Shown one piece after another: positions 36,966 through 49,744 of a DNA stretch of 64,000 nucleotides; the first letter of the stretch is position 1, and every line of letters starts with the position of its first letter. Origin of the DNA: Epiperipatus broadwayi (taxonomy: Eukaryota; Onychophora; Udeonychophora; Euonychophora; Peripatidae); contig JAQFVV010000941.1 of the NCBI GenBank assembly GCA_028023455.1, positions 90,977 through 154,976 of the forward strand, given 5' to 3'. A model generated the notes under the pieces. It worked only from the letters and a program-made list of their open reading frames with translations, had not been told where the DNA came from and did not search any database. The translations under genes were made by a program, and so were the position numbers.

Positions 36966-39534
36966 ATTGCTTGACTATTATAAATTTCAAGGTGCATTTG
37001 ATACAGATTAAAGCCTGTCTTAAAAGTATTTACATAAACACAGAAGATATATTTATCGAATTAACAACACAACCATTAGCAGTTTCATCAATCACTTGAC
37101 ATCCTATGTTATTTCACAATCAATGACCATTTATTCCTGTTATATTGCCATATACATTCAATACTAAAAAAACACACACAAACCTGCACATTTATCTAAA
37201 ATATATGTTTACTTTCTAACAGCATCAAATATTGTATTCAAGAATGCTAATAATTTATTATTAAGAGTTTAGATTCTTTTAAAATATATATTTAATCAAT
37301 ATTAAAATCTTAAAAAAATCTAATCTTGATCCTGAAAGTCTAATATTAGATATCAATTTTTTCACACACAAAAAATATGTATTGAAAAATTTCCATATGA
37401 TTTTAATTTATTCACATTTTACTATTATTATAATTCTATTTAAGGTCGTTAAAAGAGTGATTATAAAATGAGTGTTGTGACTGTGGAAATTTTTGAAATA
37501 CTTTCTGCAAATAAAAAGTTATTGTTTGATTTTTGTAAAAAGTAATAAAACAGATAATAATAAATGAATACACTTATCTGGTTTATTCATCAGATTTCTA
37601 AGATGTTCGTCCAATTATTATTATCTATAATTTCAATATAAGGATGATGTCTTATATTTTGAATTTAAGCCGCTTTATTTGTACTGGTTCTTAAAATTAT
37701 GAGATTTTGTTAAACTTAATTAATGGGTATTTGATATGAAATTTTCTGTGTATGTTTACATATATAAGTATACTAATTTTAATATTCTCACAGATAAATT
37801 ATAGATTTGAGAAAGAAGAAGCTCTTAGGAAAGTACTTATTATTGTATTGAAATGTCAGCTATTTAGCTATTATATTTTTATTACACGGAAGCTTCCGGA
37901 AATAATACTATGAATTCATATATATGAATGTATATACATGTGATACAGTAACCAAATAAATAAATATTATAAACTTTACATTGAAAATATTAAACATAAA
38001 ACTTGTAAGGTAAAGTATTCTCACTTTATTATAATATCACAAAAAAATTTAGTGTAGCCTATAGTTAAAAATTTTAAAACATAACACATTCTACTTAATC
38101 CTATTACAATTCAAAATGACTACTATCATTTGTCTTGAAATATATTATTCTATAAAAAATATTTGTTAAATTCTTAAAATAAAATCCCTCATTCTGTCTG
38201 ATAAAAGGATGAAATTATAATCTTAATTTGAAATTTTTTAGGTTGCATCTCGTTCAAGTGTGTCATACGCTTTGTTCATTTTGTATATTAAATTAAAAAT
38301 AAAAAAGCTGCAATAATGATTTCATCATTTCTTTTTAGATTACAAAAAATATAATAAAATGTTTTTAAAGTTAAAAAAAGATCTAGAAGAAATTTAAATA
38401 TTGATATATTTGGTAAGAATGTTACTTGATGATATTTAGAAGTTACTAATGATCTTAACATTCTGAACATTTTATTTAAGATGTTTATATAGACCCTTTA
38501 AAACTTTTTGTATAAAATATTTAGACTGTTGCCAATAATTTCTGATTAGAGCTGAACAAAGCATTATAACTATCAGAATTATAGATAATAGATTGATATG
38601 CTTCTATGTTCTTCCAAAGTGACAGTCAATGAGATATCATTAGTAAATGATAAAATGTAATCATTAGTGCAGATAATTTTTCACTTTTTGGAGTACAACA
38701 GTTTATTTATCATCATCTTAATTAGAGATACAGGAGGTACTTAAAGATCTCTCAGCATTGTCCAGAAATTATGACCAATAAACTATAGTTAGATTACACC
38801 TATAATTGTAATAGCTTATGGATACTTTGATCTGAATATATTATTCATAAAGATTGTTTATCAAATTTAGTATTTCATTTTTGAATAGGTCCTAATTGAG
38901 TGTTTTCAATTCAGAGACAATTATTTTTTATGAATTGCAAAGTACTACTCATAAGAGATTTTTTGATAAATTGAAATCTAAAATAAAACATCAAATGTTT
39001 TTATCAAACAATGTTCTTTTTTTATCATTTTATCAAATAAAGAATATTTTTAATTTAATAATTATGATTAATTAAAATTCATAATTAAGAAGTTATTTCT
39101 ATCTATATATAATTTGAATTGAATTGGGAGATTATAAAATATTTTGATTTGATAGAAAGTTGTAGAAATCTGTACGACGGTTTTATAGCTAGATATTGAC
39201 TTTTTGATAGTCACAAAGTATTTATTTAATTTGTTCTGATAATTTTGTAGTAATTGTGTAATTATATTTTGTTTTAATATTTTTTCATCTTTAGAAAAAA
39301 AAAAAATGGAAATATTTATTGAATTAAGCAAAAACTGATAAACTCAATGATATTAATTATTTTATGGTTTTGAGAATATTATGATGCACATTGCTTAAAT
39401 TTTTATTTATAATTATGAAATTCCTAACTCTATTTAATTTACTAGCATAATATTGTATGTAATTTTAATCAGAAGGTAATTACACTATATACACATGCAT
39501 TGTGATGTTTTAATATCTCAACATAGTTTTCTTG
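36966..39534. other. A+T-rich DNA without visible genes
   Basis: Open frames at 38,288-38,470 and 39,068-39,331 (minus) show no family signature. A homopolymer-rich zone follows. Confidence 0.5.
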
Positions 39535-39695
39535 AATACAAAGTATACTCTCAAACCATATCTTCACACTCTCAATCCAATATGCTTTGGGTTGCCCTAT
39601 ATAAGTAAATTTAGATACAAAGATGGATGCTCTTGCCTTTTCAAAGATTCTACTTTGTACTATGATTTGAGAATATCCTTCATATGAGAAAATCA
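39535..39695. repeat. Dispersed repeat E, copy 2
   Basis: Counterpart of 36,812-36,965. It is followed by T and G homopolymers and a short (TA)n tract (39,690-39,780). Confidence 0.6.
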
Positions 39696-39970
39696 GAGTT
39701 TTTTTTTTTTGTAAAGTTAAAATTTTTTAAATTTTTTGGGGTTTTTTTTTTTAATATATATATATATAATATAGGGGGGGGTTAAGGTAATATTATTTAA
39801 TATTGAATGTAATTGAAGAAATTAAAGGTTATTATTTAAAAAAACTGAGACAAAACAACAGTGAGGTATTAAAATAATAATACAATGCATATGTATAGAA
39901 TGTAATTCCATTTGGATTAAAATTATAAAATTGATAATTTAAATGGCTTCATATTAAAAATTGAAAAGAT

Positions 39971-40700
39971 TATAATAGGCAAAACTCTTTCCATACAGTA
40001 GTGCCACTCTAAGAAAGACAGAGTAATCAATGGATGCCAGAAGGCTTGTGCATAAAAGCCCTACCTAGTGCCTACTCATCCAATATCCCCAAACTAGTTT
40101 CTGGCTTATGGCCTTCGTCAGTGAGGAGCCTTGGATCTGAGAGCACTGCACCTAGATTTTAGAATCTAATGCAACCCTCGAGCAGCCACCTTTTAACTCT
40201 ATATAACTACTAAAATATGAGAATACAATTGAAAATACACTGATATTTTCAATCTAAGCTCAATAGCTCAAATAGTCATATGGGTCTGAAGTCAGTTCAG
40301 CACCCATACATTTTGGTGTCTTTGGCTCTTATGACTATTTGAGCTATTGAGCTTAGATTGAAAATATCTGTGTGTTTTCAATTTTATTCTCATAGTTTAG
40401 TAGTTATATAGAGTGAAAAGGTGGATGCTAGAGGGTTGCATTAGATTCTAATATCTGGGTGCAGTGCTCTCAGATCCAAGGCTCCTCACTGAACGAAGGC
40501 CATAAGCCAGAAACTAGTTTGGGGATATTGGATGAGTAGGCACTAGATAGGGATTTTATGCACAAGCCTTCTGGTATCCATTGATTACTCTGACTTGCTT
40601 AGAATGGCACTACTGTATGGAGAGAGTTTTGCCTATTATAACAGCAGTTATGAGCAAGCATGGAAGATAGTGATCATGTGATGTTTTAAGGTTAAATTGA
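39971..40700. mobile_element. Giant fold-back element, family A, complete copy
   Basis: Arms 39,971-40,280 and 40,330-40,640 (about 310 bases each) are inverted copies with few mismatches and a 49-base loop. The outer word is TATAATAGGCAAAACTCT and the inner word is TCAAATAGTCATA. An extra tail (GCAAGCATGGAAGATAGTG and following, to about 40,700) is present on the right only and recurs in the other copies. There is no open frame. Each arm contains a CTGACGA...GAAAC or CTGAACGA...GAAAC motif (40,097-40,121 on the minus strand, 40,489-40,513 on the plus strand). RNA from either strand would fold into a ~300-bp hairpin. Confidence 0.9.
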
Positions 40701-40984
40701 AAAGATCATTTATAATATGCTTGACAAATATGTGATTAGTATGAAATGATGACTTTGATTAAAATACTTTTCTGAGTAATTTTTCATCTAACCAAGAATA
40801 AATTGGGAACTATAATTGAAGATATTTCAGAATAATTCCATTAGATTTACACATACATAGAAAAGTAGTTGATTTTCTACTCTGACCAGTTCTAGACATA
40901 ATTTTATATGATTTCTAAAGTTTTCTATAGTATCAGATCCATACTGAATACATAGGGTTTGTCTAGGAGCCTGCAATGATGATA

Positions 40985-41115
40985 TTTAAGTAGTAATTTT
41001 TATTTTGCATTATTTCCCTCATCTAATATTAATTATTAAATGTCTTCAGAAAAATTCAAACTTTAATTTTTTCAATTACATTCAACTATTAGTAATAACT
41101 TGTAGGATATATATA
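40985..41115 (-). repeat. Partial copy of the 2-kb SINE family
   Basis: This matches the outer part of the left arm at 1,750-1,830 (words CATCTAATATTAA, CAATTACATTCAACT, AGTAATAACTTG). Only the SINE 3' body is present. Confidence 0.6.
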
Positions 41116-41316
41116 TATATTGTAACCAGTTAGCTTACATAGCATCCCCTATATAGTGTATGTGCATATATATATATGTAAAATAAAGGAAAAGTAGAAA
41201 TAAACACAGACAAAAATTATAGTAGATATTTTCTACATTTACTGAAATAGAAATAAATAAATAATAACTCTGATTTAAAATATTGTTTTATAAAGGTCTG
41301 AATAAATATAAATATT

Positions 41317-41345
41317 GTAGTAGTAGTAGCAGTAGCAGCAGCAGC

Positions 41346-41377
<32 letters not shown>

Positions 41378-41457
41378 TAGTAGTGGTAGTGGTAGTAGTA
41401 GTGGCAGTAGTGGTAGTAGTGGTAGTAGTGGTAGTAGTTGTAGTAGTGTTAGTAGTG

Positions 41458-41534
<77 letters not shown>
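41317..41534. repeat. Compound (TAG/TGG)n-(ATT)n microsatellite
   Basis: TAG, CAG and TGG units run to about 41,459, then about 25 perfect ATT units to 41,534. The overlapping poly-Ser/poly-Ile (plus) and poly-Ile/poly-Leu (minus) frames are artefacts. Confidence 0.95.
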
Positions 41535-41689
41535 TTGAAATGTAAAAATACCATACTTATTTTTGGAATTTTTTAATTAATTAAACAAATTTTTTATCTA
41601 TTAAAATTTCCCTAAGTAAAAACATGTATATAGATTCCAAGGGATTAGAGAGATAAAAATAAAATTCTGTTTTTAATCAAGGTGTTGTT

Positions 41690-44600
41690 ATAACACCTCA
41701 GATGATTTTATAAAAAGAGCTGATAAAAAATATCAGCCAGTCTGGAGAGTGATTTTTGAAGAGACCAGGTCAGCTGCAGAGGTGGTTATAATATTTTGTT
41801 GCAGCTTGTTGAAGTTTGCAGCAGTTGGTTTTAGCTGACCGTAGAGTTGTCAGAATAGCTACTATGAACTAATATGGCTGAAGGCAGAACATTAGATTCA
41901 GGAGCTGCCAATATTTACTTTGCATGAGTTTGAATTCACATGGAGAAAATGACCCACTTCTTTGTGCTAAAATTCATAGCCTTAAATGTGCAGAGGATGG
42001 TTGATTGCCTGAAATCTATCAAACCAAGAGAGCTGCCTGTCTGGAACAATCCTAGACTGAAAGGTAAACCAACATTTTACATGGATTACATTTTTCCTGA
42101 TTATGACAGTCACTAAAAACCAAACTCACCAAGAAAAAATCTTCTAGCTTGCTGAAGAGTTAATTACGCATATGCTGCATCAGATATATGCAGGAAAGCA
42201 TAGATAAATGTATATATAGCTGGTGAGTTATTTTAATATAAGTCATATAAAAATAGACATATATAGAACGATATTATTTTTAAGTCAGTTAAAAAGAATA
42301 TAAAATAATTTTGCTGGAATTATAATTAAGAGTCAAGAATAATTCATTGACCATCTCATTTTAAAGGCAAAATAGATGTTTTTGAACAATAATTCTCTGG
42401 ACATTATTTTTAAAAAAATATTTATAAAAAAAAGTAAAGAATTGTTGATTCAATAATTTAAATTAAAAACGTTGATAATTAATCAACAAATACCTGTCAA
42501 AAATTGACTATACTTTTTTAAGGGAAAAAAAAAGAGAATTTATAAATTGAAACTAATTTTAAATTATATCTATATTTTGTTTATACACACGTATATGTAT
42601 GAAATTTGTGCATATTTTTCAAAGAATTTAATAATGAAAATATAATATTATTGCTGTTGAGTTAAAATATGATGTAAATATCAGCGTGCGCACACATGCA
42701 CCCACATATGTAAAATTACATTTTGAAAGTGATGCGTGAATTTGTACTTTTTATGTTTATGGTGAGTCTATAGTTAGGCAGGGCTGGGTGGATGCAGGTG
42801 TCCATGGCACTCTGAAGTATAGGCTTGGCACTGTCTAGATCTAGATGTTGAGCTCCCAGGGTAGTCCAGTGGTGAATATATATAGGCCTCATGAATAGGC
42901 TTTGGTCTCATGAATAGACTTCATTTATACCCCTAAGTCTCACAGAGATGAGCAGGGTTGGTGCAATGCCTTTTATTTTTTTTTGGATACTGCTCTTTTA
43001 GGATGATCTGTCTAGATACTTAGAAGGGCAGTGCTTAAAAATGAGGTATTTTATCATGACATCATGGAGCTTTGTGTACTGATAGTCCAGCTTGGCTCTC
43101 TGCTTATCATGGCATGGAGAGCTGCAGTTCACGTATTCATTTTTACTATCTCACCTTGCCTACTTAATCAGCATTAACTAATCAAGCAAAAAGATATTTA
43201 AAATTTATATATATTTTTTGGATTCTATAAAACGATATTATCTTTCATTTATTAAAAAGAGAAAAAGAGACATTTTTAAAGTAAAGCAAACAAGCAAATA
43301 ACTTCATGTATTAAAAGAAAGAAAAAAGTTGATAGAAACTAATGATAAAGAGTGGAACTTACTATAAAATAAGAAAAGCAATTTATACATTTTCAACAAT
43401 GAGTAATTGTGAAAATAACTTTTATTGTCATAACAGGTATGTAAATTTTATGAAATTATTAATTATAAAAGTATTGTTATTTATTGTGTGACAAAATTAA
43501 ATTTGTTAATAATCTGTGCAATTCTATCTACATGTTGTAGTAAGCCTAACATAAGTATTTGTATTATTTAAAAACTGAATTTAAAAGCTTAATCATGTAT
43601 TATTATGTAAAAAGTAAATATGTTCAGAAATCACACGCATGTATGTATGTGTATATCTGTCAATTATATTGCAGATACCAATGCTTGTCAATTATAAGAT
43701 ATATGTAAAATGATAATCATTTTTTTTATTAGTGAATATTAATTGTATATTATAAATCACACGTCTGTGCGCATATATATGTAAATCATGATAAGAATTT
43801 GAATTTTGAATAGTAATTATATAAATTAATGTGATAACTTGAATTTTGTAGTAATCTGGTAAATTACAGTGTGATGACTTTATTATTGTATATCTTTCAA
43901 AATCAGAACTTTTATAAGACCTTATTTATTTTTTTTGTTATTAATAAACTTGTTTAAAATTGTATTCCATCATCTCTTGTTCACATACAGTAATAGAGCC
44001 CATGTTCTCTGAGCTAGATTTCGGACATGGATAAATGGGGATGTATATTTAGTGCTTTGGGGCATCCAGAGATGATCAATCATTATCCTGGTTGGTGCAA
44101 AAGACGATACTCTTTAAAGCCCATGCACTATTATTTTTTTATTTTACTTTAAACTTATTAAAAATTTAAGCTTATAGTTGGCCAGTATAAGTGGCCTGAG
44201 AATTGATGATGATCAGCATATTTTAAATGTCCCAGCATTATTGATTTGATTTCTGATTATTGTGTATTTTAATGGATGGGTACTAAGCTGGTGCATCCAA
44301 GTTATGTTTAAATAATTGCCCAAGCTGGCAAAGGCTCAATGGCTAGCCTGGTCTAAAGAAGACCCATTTTCTGATCCAGCCACAAGGTTGACTGTTGATT
44401 TATATTTTTTATTGTTCAAATCCAGACACAAGATGGACTTGATTTATTGACTGATGATTTTATTATATTTTATTCCCATCATTGATGATGATTAATGGTA
44501 TTTTACTTATACTAATATTTACTGTATAATGCTGATTGATATATAATTGATGTATATTTTAATTGCTCTTCTGAGTTAGCTGGCTGATTACCCAATGATC

Positions 44601-44860
44601 TCTTGGAGATGTTTTAATCTCATGCTCTTATAAAATATTATACTACTCATATATACACTCTTATAAATATATCTTACTTATATATACTTTATGGCGTTTA
44701 ATAAAATATCTTAATTATATATACTTTATAAATTTGATTTTGTATTTAATTGGATTGGGGTTGATGATGATTTTGCCATCACCCAGTTCAAACTTGTTTT
44801 ACTTTTTTTCATTACTCCATCCCGTTACAATATATATATATAACAAAATATTTTTGAGAG
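41690..44860. repeat. Unclassified composite repeat, copy 2
   Basis: Colinear with 30.17-32.3 kb: block D at about 41,850-41,955, an A-rich bridge near 42,515-42,535, CACACGTNTGTG-type units at 42,580-43,870, and block C at about 43,985-44,810. Compared with copy 1 it is about 1 kb longer, partly because of a G+C-richer segment at 42,765-43,170. Block C keeps the words TATAGTTGGCCAGTA, AATTGATGATGATCA and GGTTGACTGTTGATTTAT. No coding sequence is recognised. Confidence 0.65.
42765..43170. other. G+C-richer island, identity unknown
   Basis: About 400 bases stand out from the A+T-rich background (words CAGGGCTGGGTGGATGCAGG, TGTCTAGATCTAGATG). There is a short internal duplication of CTCATGAATAG (42,887-42,897 and 42,908-42,918). 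On the minus strand about 40 codons are open around H-L-D-L-D-S-A-K-P-I-L-Q-S-A-M-D (within 42,771-42,890). No family is recognised. It has no counterpart in copy 1 of the composite repeat, so it looks inserted. Confidence 0.4.
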
Positions 44861-45185
44861 ACACTATTATCCTCTTTGATTCAGATATTATTAGCCTGAT
44901 CAGTGACAGTACTACATAAGATTCAAATCTAGACCCTTAGATTCATGAATTTTGTATTTAAGGTGATGTTCTAACAAAATAGGCTATTCTATGAAAAGCA
45001 AAAGCCAGTAAAAATATCAAATATTATTTTTCTACATTTCTTAAGGGTAAAGTCAATGAGTGGCTTCCAGACATTATGGATTTTCACACTAGATTATTTA
45101 TAATGTTTAATGCCATTGTCATTTGAGCAATTTCTGTGAATTTCCTTTTTTTTACTCAATATTATTGTCTACTTCCATTCAAAGA
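44850..45185 (-). repeat. Single-arm copy of the 2-kb SINE family
   Basis: This matches the left arm at 1,865-2,100 (words GACAGTACTACATAAGATTC, CTAGACCCTTAGATTC, CACACTAGATT, CATTGTCATTTGAGCA). On the minus strand it reads as a tRNA-like head with a mutated B box (GATTTGAATCT). There is no mirrored partner here. Confidence 0.6.
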
Positions 45186-45336
45186 TATATTCATTAGAAC
45201 ATTCATGATGTACTCCTTCAGTTTTTGCTCTTTAAATGACTTTTCAAAGAAGCAAGGTGGTTTCATCCATATACATTCTTCAACTTTAACATGATAATGT
45301 TTTACAAATGCATGTTTTGTTTTTTAGCCTTTTAAT

Positions 45337-45450
45337 TTTAGGTTTTAAAGATGTTAGGGTAATTTATTATGTGCTACATATTTGGAACATTATTTGATCT
45401 TATATTGATGTAGCACATAATAAATTACCCTAACATCTTTAAAACCTAAA
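45337..45450. repeat. Perfect 43-bp inverted repeat with 28-base loop
   Basis: Arms 45,337-45,379 and 45,408-45,450 are exact reverse complements, 43 of 43 bases. The loop is 45,380-45,407. The pairing stops sharply at both ends. A transcript would form a perfect 43-bp hairpin. No similarity to the other fold-back families is seen. It could be a very young MITE, a replication template-switch product or a small-RNA precursor. Confidence 0.95.
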
Positions 45451-45559
45451 TAGTGTTAGTACAATAGGTCATATTAGATGTTGAGAGAAGTTAATAAAAA
45501 AATTGATAAATATAAGGCATTATATTATAAATTAGTAGATTATAAAAAGACATATAATT

Positions 45560-46515
45560 TTTTTTACAATGGTTAAATCTTTGGAGTATTGAGATATAAA
45601 TCCAGGTTGTCAAAATGACACAGCAATGTTTAGATTACATGGATATACTATGAAAAATAGCATCGATAAAGGTATATAAGGATGATTCAATATCTGCAAA
45701 CCCTTTACATGGATTTACAAAGATTATCTTGTAGATTGAAATAAGAAGTTAACGGATTAAAATAAATGGAAATTATTTAAGTCATCTAGATTTTGCAGAT
45801 GATGTGGTTGTTTGTAAAAATAATGTCTCAGAACTTCAGAAAATTTTGCAAGAGTTATCAGATGAAAATAAGAAAGTAGGAATAAAGATAAATACTAAAA
45901 AAATTAAAATAATGTTCAGTGGATTTTTTCAGAAGAAAAAAATAAAGATTGGTAATCTTGAATTAAAAGTTAACAACTACTAATATTAATACTTTAGTTA
46001 TCTTATTAATACCAATGGAAACACAATGGATGAAATTAATTGTAAAATAAAACTGGAATAAAATGTTTTGTTAGAAATAACTTATTATTAAAAAGAAATA
46101 TGCATAAAAGTTTTAAAAGAAGCTTTTTAATATATGTCCATTACCAATTTTAATTTATGAATGTGAAGCTTGGATACTTATTAGAAGTGCAATTCTGAAG
46201 CTTCAGAGCACTGAACAAAATACAAAGAGATTTATGAAGAAATCAACAAGAAGGAATTGAAAATGAAAGAGAGCAAATAGATATTATTGAAAGAATTAAA
46301 AATCTCAAATGGAACTGTCTGAACATATTTGCTAAAATGATAATAAAGTTCGGTGAATATTTTAAACTAGATAGAAACCACGAGAGATAGATGAATAAAT
46401 GAAGTTTATTTTAGTGATGCGGAGAAAAGCAATTATGGAATTGATAAATTGAATTAAATATGGAAAAATTTTCATTTAGTAATGGATCGATATTTAATAA
46501 AGATGATAATGACTT
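45560..46515 (+). pseudogene. 5'-truncated RTE-type LINE
   Basis: Plus-strand copy of the RTE family found at 4.7 and 11 kb. Motifs in order: L-H-G-Y-T-M-K before a degraded R-Q-G-D region (about 45,635-45,690), an intact catalytic box D-F-A-D-D (45,789-45,803), I-K-I-N-T-K-K-I-K-I-M-F, G-N-T-M-D-E-I-N, and the W-T-L/R-L-Q region (about 46,170-46,220). The 3' end is GATGATAATGAC near 46,515. Multiple stops and frameshifts follow the catalytic box. Endonuclease and leader are absent, as expected for incomplete reverse transcription. Confidence 0.8.
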
Positions 46516-48002
46516 TTGTAAAAGGTTCTCTAACAAATGCTTGTTTATTCACATTTGTAATAATTAACCTTTAATAGAATCAGTTAATAAAAATTTAATT
46601 AATTATAAACTATCACATATTAAATAAGTTTTTTTTAGTTGTTACGTAACGACAATGTTTTAACTTCTTTACTTTCAGTATTACAAAAATATTAGATTGC
46701 ATTTTTTTTAAATATAATTTTTATTATAAACATATTAATATGTATTGATATTATTTATGAAACAATATATATATTGAGTATAATTTAAACTTACACATAA
46801 AAAATAAAATATTTAATAATTATACAAAATTATATTGACTTTTTAATGTGTGTATTCATTGTCAAAACTTATATACAATTACAACATAAAATGGTTAAAA
46901 ACATAAAGGCCTCATAATTATAAATTCGTTACATTTTGATTTACAAGTGTCAAATTTTCTCCAATCTCAGTTTTGTTATGATTCACTCTAGATAAATACT
47001 ATAATAATTAGAATATCTCTAACAAAATCTTTTAAAAAACTTATTAACTTTCAGAAAATAATAATCAGAGAATAATAATAGATTTTTTACTATAGCTATA
47101 TAATCAATAATAATTTTATAAAAAAAAAAAAACTTTTTTTCAGCACCAGCTTTGGTGCCCTTTTCAAATGTTACTAATCTATTTAACGTTAACGAATTAT
47201 ATCTGACGTAAAAGCATCCAGTGTCCAATAATGGAATTAAAATAAACAATAATAATATAAATAATTAAAAACAAATCAAAACCCTCATATATAAATTCAA
47301 TAATTACAAAATAATTGACTATATCATAACAATATGTTAAGATCTGGTTTTCCACAATATTATTCACAATGTAGCACAATAATTCACATATTTATTATAT
47401 TATTTCTTTCGTAAGGAGTTTTCTGATATGAATTTAATTTTCATTATTTTAGCAATACGTTATCCTTTGGATTGGTTTCCGTTATTTCAAGATTACATTT
47501 ATCCTAGATGATTATAACAATATTTTAAATTCATTTATATAAAATTCCTGCACAATTCATTCCATTGAAACTATTTCATAAGACCAGATGCTCACTATAT
47601 CTACGTTAGTAATACTTTAAAGAAATTTTTATTTAGACTTCTTTGTTCATCACATTTATTAAAAAGAATTGTTTTTTTTTTTCATGTGTCATAGAATTGT
47701 TTTGACTACATTTTTCAAATTTAATTTTATAATTATTCTCTCATGAGAACTCAAAAGTTTACAACAAGTACAAGTTATTCTTTTAACTATATTTTGTCTT
47801 TAATCAAACATGAAGTAAAGATAAGATTGACATTTGTTATTATTATTACTCTTTTAGCCTTGTATTCTTTTGTAATTCATTTATTCCAGTATTAAAAAAT
47901 AAATATTTGAAATAGTATAAAATATTATGAAAGTTTGTAATAAAATTAAATATTCAAATATTAAAAATTTTCATTCCAAATAAGATTAAGAAAAATTTGT
48001 AA
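46516..48002. other. A+T-rich DNA without visible genes
   Basis: No coding or repeat feature recognised. Minus-strand frames at 47,019-47,379 are rich in Ile, Phe, Tyr and Leu as composition predicts. Confidence 0.5.
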
Positions 48003-48320
48003 TACAATGATGCGTTGTTAGCCGAGAGGTATCGCAGCCGCCATGCAAGCAAGTAGTTGGTTGCAGACGGTTGTGGGTTTGCATCCCGGCCGATGCTATG
48101 ACACATGGAAAAACAAAAACAAAGGATAAGTGACAATAAAAGTCTGTACCTGACACATTCTCGGATATGTAGATCGAAGCTTCCGAATTGGATGCATTGA
48201 CTTTATCATGGTGTATTGATTTCCTTGTAGATTGGTAAATTTTTTTGGCACCAATTGACTTAATAGAAAAGAGAGGTGTGCCTATGAACATTCTAGTGCT
48301 CCATTGTTAAGATATAGAAT
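48003..48320 (+). mobile_element. tRNA-derived SINE with ~200-bp body
   Basis: A perfect A box (TAGCCGAGAGG, 48,019-48,029) and a B-box-like GGTTTGCATCC (48,076-48,086) lie 57 bases apart. The extra length comes from an insert around AAGTAGTTGGTTGC. The word CTATGACACATGGAAAAA after the head matches the tails at 53.09 and 62.28 kb, so all three belong to one family. A less repetitive body runs to about 48,320. The minus-strand frames at 47,954-48,291 are this SINE read backwards. Confidence 0.75.
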
Positions 48321-49330
48321 ATATACTTTTTAAATAAAAACTAATAACTTTAGTCAGACGATAGATTGAAAATAGAATTGTTGCGTGCTCATGTAGCACT
48401 AGATTTTTAGAGAAGACCCCTAGCTTAAATATGAGCTTAGTTTTATTGAATCTATCTATCAATCACTCTTCTGATCTAACTGTTTACCCCTTGACCCTTT
48501 ATATTAATTTTTAATTGGTTTATACAATTTTTGTCTGGACATTATTTATTCACAAACTTCCCTTAACCACATGCGTTTGTGAGATTTTTTTCTGCTTTGA
48601 ACAACAACAACAACAAATGTAAAATATAAAAAAATGTTGGAAAATTTTATAAAAAAAAAAATTTCAATAAAAATGAATCGACTAAATTTTGATTAAACAT
48701 TTATGAGTGAAAATAAGAATGAATTTATTTAATACCCATATAAAATAATACCCCTCTCAAGACACTATCGTATGGTACACTGTATGATGTATAAGACCTT
48801 CAGATTTTCTGTATAATTAAAATTATATACATCACATACACATGCATGCACGCACATATAAATACTAATTACTAGCAATGTACTTATTGTTACTTCAATG
48901 AACATTAGACTGATTTTACGATCTTTTTGAAATTTGAAGAACTATCTCTCCATATAACTAAATATTAATCCCATCGTTAGAATTAGCAAGTTAAAATTTT
49001 ATTCCTGATATCAACTTTCATTTTTGAAATATCATTGATTCAATTTTATTTTTATTATGTTCTTAATTAACTGTTTTAAAGTTTTATAATACATGCAAGA
49101 TAATCATCCCCCCTTCTGCTAATATATTGTAATTTTGAAAAAGTATAAACATACTTTTGTTTATATGTCATAGATTCGGGATTTACGATGTTTTTATTCT
49201 AAAAACAAAATACCAACTTTTATTTAACTTAAAGTTTTGATAAAAAAAATTTTCTTCTTAGATTATGTAAAAACTAAGGTTACCCGAATTTATCCCTCGT
49301 TAGTTTCTTCATGACAGAAACTAATGGTTA
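48321..49330. other. A+T-rich DNA without visible genes
   Basis: A short CAA run (48,601-48,616) and low-complexity tracts only. Confidence 0.5.
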
Positions 49331-49744
49331 CAATATATAATAAACAAAGAGCATGCTAATAGCCTTAAACAAGCTTATTATTTTTTATGATAAATGCCAC
49401 AAGAGGAAGAATTTGAAATCTTTATCTAGAATTGTCCCCAATCCCCAGACTGGTTTCAAGCTATGTCTCCCTTCAGTAACTGACTTTAGTTCAGGCCAAT
49501 ATGACTTCTTCAGTTGAAGAGCTGAATTTGATGGCATATAGATGTCTGAAAATTTCAGACCTTTTTCTTAAAATTAAGTATTAGATAAATTCTTGGTTTG
49601 AGTTAATATTTTGAATCTAATGTCCTAACTCCTCACTGAACAGAGCCAAAATCCTAGACAAAGATTTCAAATGCTTTTTCTTGTGATATTTATCATAAAG
49701 AAATAATAAGCTTGTTTAGCATGTTCTTTATTTATTACATATTG
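49331..49744. mobile_element. Fold-back element related to family A
   Basis: Arms 49,331-49,429 and 49,653-49,744 are inverted copies (words AGCATGCTAATAG or AGCATGTT, AACAAGCTTATTATTT, ATTTGAAATCTTT). The interior carries diverged copies of the family A inner segment (ATCCCCAGACTGGTTTC on the left, CTCCTCACTGAAC on the right), but the outer arms differ from family A. It looks like a chimera or an old subfamily. Confidence 0.7.

Noticed and set aside
41283-41576. Poly-Ser/poly-Ile and poly-Leu/poly-Ile open frames on both strands
   Set aside because: Compound TAG/ATT microsatellite.
47954-48291. Two minus-strand frames
   Set aside because: They cover the tRNA-derived SINE in antisense.
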